Under the pieces are notes generated by a model, which saw only the letters and a program-made list of their open reading frames with translations, searched no databases and had not been told where the DNA came from. A DNA stretch of 64,000 nucleotides from Auanema rhodensis. Taxonomy: Eukaryota > Nematoda > Chromadorea > Rhabditida > Rhabditidae. The position numbers and the translations under genes are program-made. Of this stretch, positions 59,751-64,000 are shown in pieces. The stretch lies in assembly GCA_964057225.1 (NCBI GenBank), contig OZ059894.1, positions 13,588,131 to 13,652,130 of the forward strand, given 5' to 3'. Position 1 is the stretch's first letter. Each line of letters starts with the position of its first letter.

Positions 59751-62700
59751 ATTGTATTTTAACTATATTAAAAGTGCAAATTTGATGTGAATATAGTTAT
59801 AAACTTATATGAAATATTCAAAATATTCCAATATTACTGTGATGGAACGCACTTATAATTGAGAGAAAGACGATCTCGAAATGAGCTATTATGTCGGGGA
59901 CTCAGCCAATCACTTAGTCCTCCACCTGTATTATTTGACCTGAATGGGGGGTATATAAGCTTAAGTTTTGCTATAGTTATATCATAAAATAAGTTATTAA
60001 TATGTTGGAATAAGATATACATATAGGATATATTATATTAGATATAATTAAGTTGGAAGCAAAATAGCTTACATATTAGATGAATATGTTTGCTTATAAT
60101 TTAAATGCCCAAATTTAAAATATAGATTATACGATTATAGTTAGATGAAATAGAAGATTTAAAGTTGTAGGCATAGAAGTTGAAAAATTTTTATAAATCA
60201 GACAATACCTCTTTCGGCATTCTGCTACTGCATTTGCTTTACAGTAACCGTGGACTGACAATCCACAATCTTTGCATTTCCATCCTTGTCGTATTAATCC
60301 CCATAACTGATAAAATAATAAAATATAAAAAAAAGAAAGAATATATAAGAATATTAATACCATTTTTCCACAATGATTACATGTTGTTGGTGTAATAAAT
60401 GTAGTTTCATAGAAATCATGCTTAAAACCACTACGAAAAGCAACTGAATCTTTATTAGCTTTTATGAAATAAGCTTTTAATTCTTCTTTTGATATTTGCC
60501 CATCTCTGAAAATAATTTTTATTTATATATATAGTATTATCATGTTTAAATATATTTACCTATCTAAGTCAATGGTTCCAAATGGTTCAATGAATGGAAA
60601 ATTTCCGGAAATTTGTCGAAATTCACCTTGACTAATATATCCATCCCTATCATGATCATAATGTTTAAAAACCTGAAATAATTGAATTTAAAAATTAAAT
60701 TAAAAAACAACAAACCGCATCAACCATAGCTGAGACGTGCTTATTTACGGTATCGGGGTCAGGTGCTGCTGAAACTCCCGAAGCCCAATCAGCAAAAACT
60801 ACAGGTCTAGCATTGGATTCAAACTATATTATAAATTAGAAAATTGTAAAATATATCGAATATAATACCGAAATAAATGTTTTTGGCTCTCTTCGTTGCG
60901 ATAATTCATAAATATCTTCTTCTTTATATCTAATATCGAGAGATACCTGAAATATAATTAAAGTGATAACTATATAACTTATGCTTTCAACTGACTTTCA
61001 AAGTATTAACTAAATCCAAATTAGCTTCAGGAAAGTTGTGAGGCATTTGTTTGCAAACAAGAAAATTTGATAAAATTTCTGCTAGTTGAGTAAGTCTGCA
61101 ATTTTGTTTGTCTTCAAAACTAATAACTTGTCAGCTTACTTTCTCTTTGTAATTGTTTTTGATTTTTCAAAAGTTTGTCCAACACAGTTAGCAGCAATAA
61201 GATCTTTCAAATGAACACCCCTAAATATTTCAAAAATTAATTTAAATAAAAATATTCAATCTTACACTATAGGAATTTTAAAACTTGTTCCGCAGCTTGC
61301 CAAAACTTTACGATATTCCGCAAAATTATTTTGAACAGAAAGCAAAGTAGTTAGACCATTAAGATCCTTAAAGAAAAATTATAATTGAAAACTTGAAATA
61401 TATCGAATTATATGAACTAATATGCATAAATATAATAAAAATTTTAAAAAGACCTTTTTAATATCAGCTGGAAGATATGCATGGCTTTTTGATAATCTTG
61501 CTATATTACTATGTGTTACACCTCCTATTACAGCCATTAATGTATTAAAATTCGAAAGCCTTCGAAGATGCTAAATATAATTTTATATTATTAATTATTA
61601 AATTCAAACTCAAACCTTTCCAACATTAACAAACTTAATTATTATGTCTGCTCTTTCTTTTGGATTTAGTTTACTAAGAATCATACATTGTACCCAATTT
61701 GTTAAATTCTATATTATATGAATTATAAGAATAAATAATTCAATTCTTACATTAAAAATGGTAATAGATCTTTCCAATAATGGTGTGGATTGTAAATGAC
61801 CCTCTTTTATATATAAATGTAATTCTTCAACCTAAAAGTTATTTATATATACTATACACATATAGTTAGCCTTACCGTAATACGGCTCAAAACTTTATAG
61901 TCAATATGACATAACGATGTTGATATATCTTCTGGACTCCATTGATCAAAGGATAAAGAAACCTAAAATATTAATATTAATGTTTAAAAATTGATTTTCT
62001 CATTTACCTGACGAGCTACACGACATCTCATAGAATGATTTCTCATCCAAGCATATGATGGTCTATAATACATCTTAATATTATAATATTATAATTATAA
62101 AATATAATTTAATTTAAGACTTCTAGTTTATCAAAATAATTGAGAAAATATAACTAAAACAAAAAGAATAAATATTAAATTATAAGACTAATTACTTCAT
62201 TCGTCTTTTTCATGTTCAAATGAAAAAAAGCTTACAGATTGCTAACATCTAATGCTGCTCGAACTGAGTCTGGCACATCTTCAGCTATAGTTCGTAATCG
62301 AACAACAAAGGCACAAAGCTGTGGTTGACCATCAAAGTGCATTGGGAAATAGCGAATCCACATAGCAACTGCTTTGCAAACTTGTTCACGTTGTTCATTA
62401 TCACGAGAATCCTTAAATAGACATAGTATAACTTAAAAACTTAAAAACGCTTTCATCATTATTTCAAATTAATTTCTATAAACTCACCTGGAAATGAGTT
62501 AACAAGAGACTAATCAACTGGGTACTGTCCAGAAACCATTTGTGAGCCAAAAATAAACAATATGGTAAATCATCAATAGTTTTATCTTTCCCTGAATCAT
62601 CTGAAATTAAAAAAAATTATTTTGAATAACTTGAAGACTGCTGTATATTGATCTTTATCCTCCCTAGAGACAGAAAAGTTAAATCGTTTATTCCAAAAGA

Positions 62701-63118
62701 AGTTATACATATAGTTATTTTTACTCAAAAGGAATATTTAAAACATACAATATTGAATAGAAAGTTTTAATATTTCAATTAATATATAACCATATTGAAT
62801 ACAAAAAGTTTTTATTGATGATTGTTTGATTGAAAATATTAAAATTCAATGAATATGTCATCAATTGATTTACATATCATCATTGATTCAAAATAATATT
62901 AAACTAAAAAGATGAACTTTCAATAAACTTTTCAATAGTTCCTATCGAAATGTTTCATTTTAAACATGTTTTTTTTGGAATACTATATTATATAATCTTT
63001 TATATCAAATAAACAGCAAATAATTTAAATGTAAAACTCAAAACTCACCGGCAAAACAGTTAACCGTATGCGCTATTAGCTGCGGGGCTGTCAGAGGCTG
63101 ATCTCGCAGTGACCCCAT
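59199..63118 (-). CDS. rgef-1: RasGRP-type Ras/Rap guanine nucleotide exchange factor
   Basis: Activates Ras/Rap by GDP release; the C1 domain recruits it to diacylglycerol membranes. Nineteen exons in transcript order: 63049-63118, 62488-62600, 62236-62411, 62008-62062, 61876-61962, 61751-61831, 61616-61708, 61454-61570, 61266-61366, 61140-61220, 60996-61095, 60869-60946, 60716-60823, 60560-60672, 60361-60505, 60209-60306, 59853-59939, 59351-59524, 59199-59292; all phases agree (656 residues). Domains: REM about 20-130, CDC25/RasGEF about 138-385 ([29 protein letters not shown]), EF hands about 420-470 ([18 protein letters not shown]), C1 487-536 with H-X12-C-X2-C-X13-C-X2-C-X4-H-X2-C-X7-C intact, then a Ser-rich tail. 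C. elegans has one such gene, rgef-1 (neuronal); symbol by inferred orthology. Confidence 0.94.
59717..59747. repeat. (TA)n microsatellite
   Basis: Perfect TA run in the RasGRP intron 59525-59852. Confidence 0.95.
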
Positions 63119-63300
63119 ATATGGAGCTGGAGATTCTGCCTGTCAATCCGTCAGGATTTAACACGCCGGCTTTCCGGCTCCGACTAACTGTCGGCTCTCT
63201 AGTTCTATGTTCTCTGGGGGTAGACTGAAGCTGTTGGCTAAAACGTAGTCAGTTCCCGCCCGCTCGACTGACTGGTGATAGGCTGGCTGGCCGGCAGGCA
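63119..63300 (-). promoter_or_regulatory. GC-rich 5' leader of the RasGRP gene with two stem-loops
   Basis: Perfect inverted repeats GCCGG-CTTT-CCGGC (63165-63178, loop 4) and CCGAC-TAACT-GTCGG (63180-63194, loop 5) lie back to back, 47-76 bases before the ATG at 63118. A further GGCTGGCTGGCCGGC is at about 63280. Whether they are transcribed depends on the start site, which I cannot place. Confidence 0.4.
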
Positions 63301-64000
63301 ATTCCCAACAGATTTTCAGAAACAGAAACAGATTGGGGCTTGTATCAGAAAAATTCGGTAGCTACTCAACGTAAGGACAGTCTTTCACAATACTATTCTA
63401 ACAGTTTCGAGAAGCTCAACCGGAACGGCTATAGAACATAGTCCAAAATCGATACGTGCTTGGGGGCATGGACGAGAAGCGCGGCAGGATCGATGGCAAA
63501 CCACGCCTTCTTTTGGCACTAGGCCAAAGCTAACTTGCAGCTTCATCGTCTGTTGTAAGCTTTATTTGGATATATCGTAACTGCTAGTGGCATCTTCCAG
63601 AACAACACAACAATTGCAAAACTTCAGAACAAAAAACACAAAAGAAGCACGTAAAAATTTATTCATTTATTTCAAATTGATATAATGTTAAACTATAACT
63701 GCACCATCACTGTGTATTATAATATATACATATTCTACACATTCTATGACATGACTATATCAACCGAAGCGTTATTATTATGAAAAAATTGGACCCTAGA
63801 TATAAATACATTACTTACAAAAGACTAGTAATTTTACATCAAACAGAAGAACATTTGATTAGAAGAGGCATTTGAAAGGCTTTCCCAAGCAAATTAAAGC
63901 AAGAATGCGCGATTTGAGAAGTAATATTGGGATAGTGTGTTACAGGGCAGTAACTTTTAAAAAAACAATAGGCATACACATAACTATGTCGGAAGCATGA
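63301..64000. other. Upstream of RasGRP gene, no gene seen
   Basis: Moderately GC-rich to about 63560, then AT-rich. Probably promoter; no exon with matching phase recognised. Confidence 0.45.

Noticed and set aside
1-64000. CRISPR arrays, operons with ribosome binding sites, prophage or insertion sequences
   Set aside because: The window is intron-rich nematode nuclear DNA; no direct-repeat/spacer arrays, integrases or transposase motifs were seen.

Overview
This window is nuclear DNA from a nematode. The signs are many short introns (about 45-60 nt) ending in TTTCAG or TTTTAG, a cuticle collagen with the classic nematode layout, strong pyrimidine acceptors placed just before start codons (as expected for spliced-leader trans-splicing), and very AT-rich intergenic DNA full of CT/GA microsatellites. 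I saw no bacterial, viral or transposase genes. The species cannot be fixed from the sequence alone; the gene content is rhabditid-like.

Layout, left to right. 1.1-4.3 kb (+): the glutamate-cysteine ligase modifier subunit (GCLM), then a TMBIM/Lifeguard-type membrane protein. 4.9-6.0 kb (+): a secreted glycine-rich repeat protein, convergent with two secreted basic proteins of unknown function on the minus strand (6.1-7.8 and 8.7-10.7 kb). 14.2-15.7 kb (-): an unrecognised basic/serine-rich protein. 17.0-18.9 kb (+): an ATF4/ATF5-like bZIP factor whose leader exon carries two upstream ORFs. 19-26.5 kb is gene-poor. 26.9-27.7 kb (+): a small cysteine-rich secreted protein. 29.9-33.5 kb (+): a small two-pass membrane protein with a 2.45 kb intron. 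34.4-35.6 kb (+): a cuticle collagen with a TATA/CArG-like promoter, followed by two exon-like blocks of an unrecognised, possibly broken gene. 38.6 kb to at least 54.9 kb (-): a two-pore (TWK/K2P) potassium channel. 59.2-63.1 kb (-): a RasGRP-type exchange factor (REM-CDC25-EF-C1), probably the RGEF-1 orthologue.

The most striking feature is the channel gene. Its pore-forming body (14 exons, 38580-42536) begins at an acceptor that needs an incoming split codon (phase 2). Scattered over the next 12 kb of minus strand are at least five independent ATG-containing exons plus one multi-exon chain. All end at a splice donor in exactly that phase, and weaker candidates exist. The simplest reading is a large array of alternative promoters/first exons giving one channel many cytoplasmic N-termini.

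Other points of interest are the uORF leader of the ATF4-like gene, recurrent helically spaced ACGTGA/CACGTG clusters (often in introns), two adjacent stem-loops in the leader of the RasGRP gene, and several orphan exon-like islands. Exon boundaries were read by eye from reading frame, phase and splice consensus; no alignment or expression data were used.
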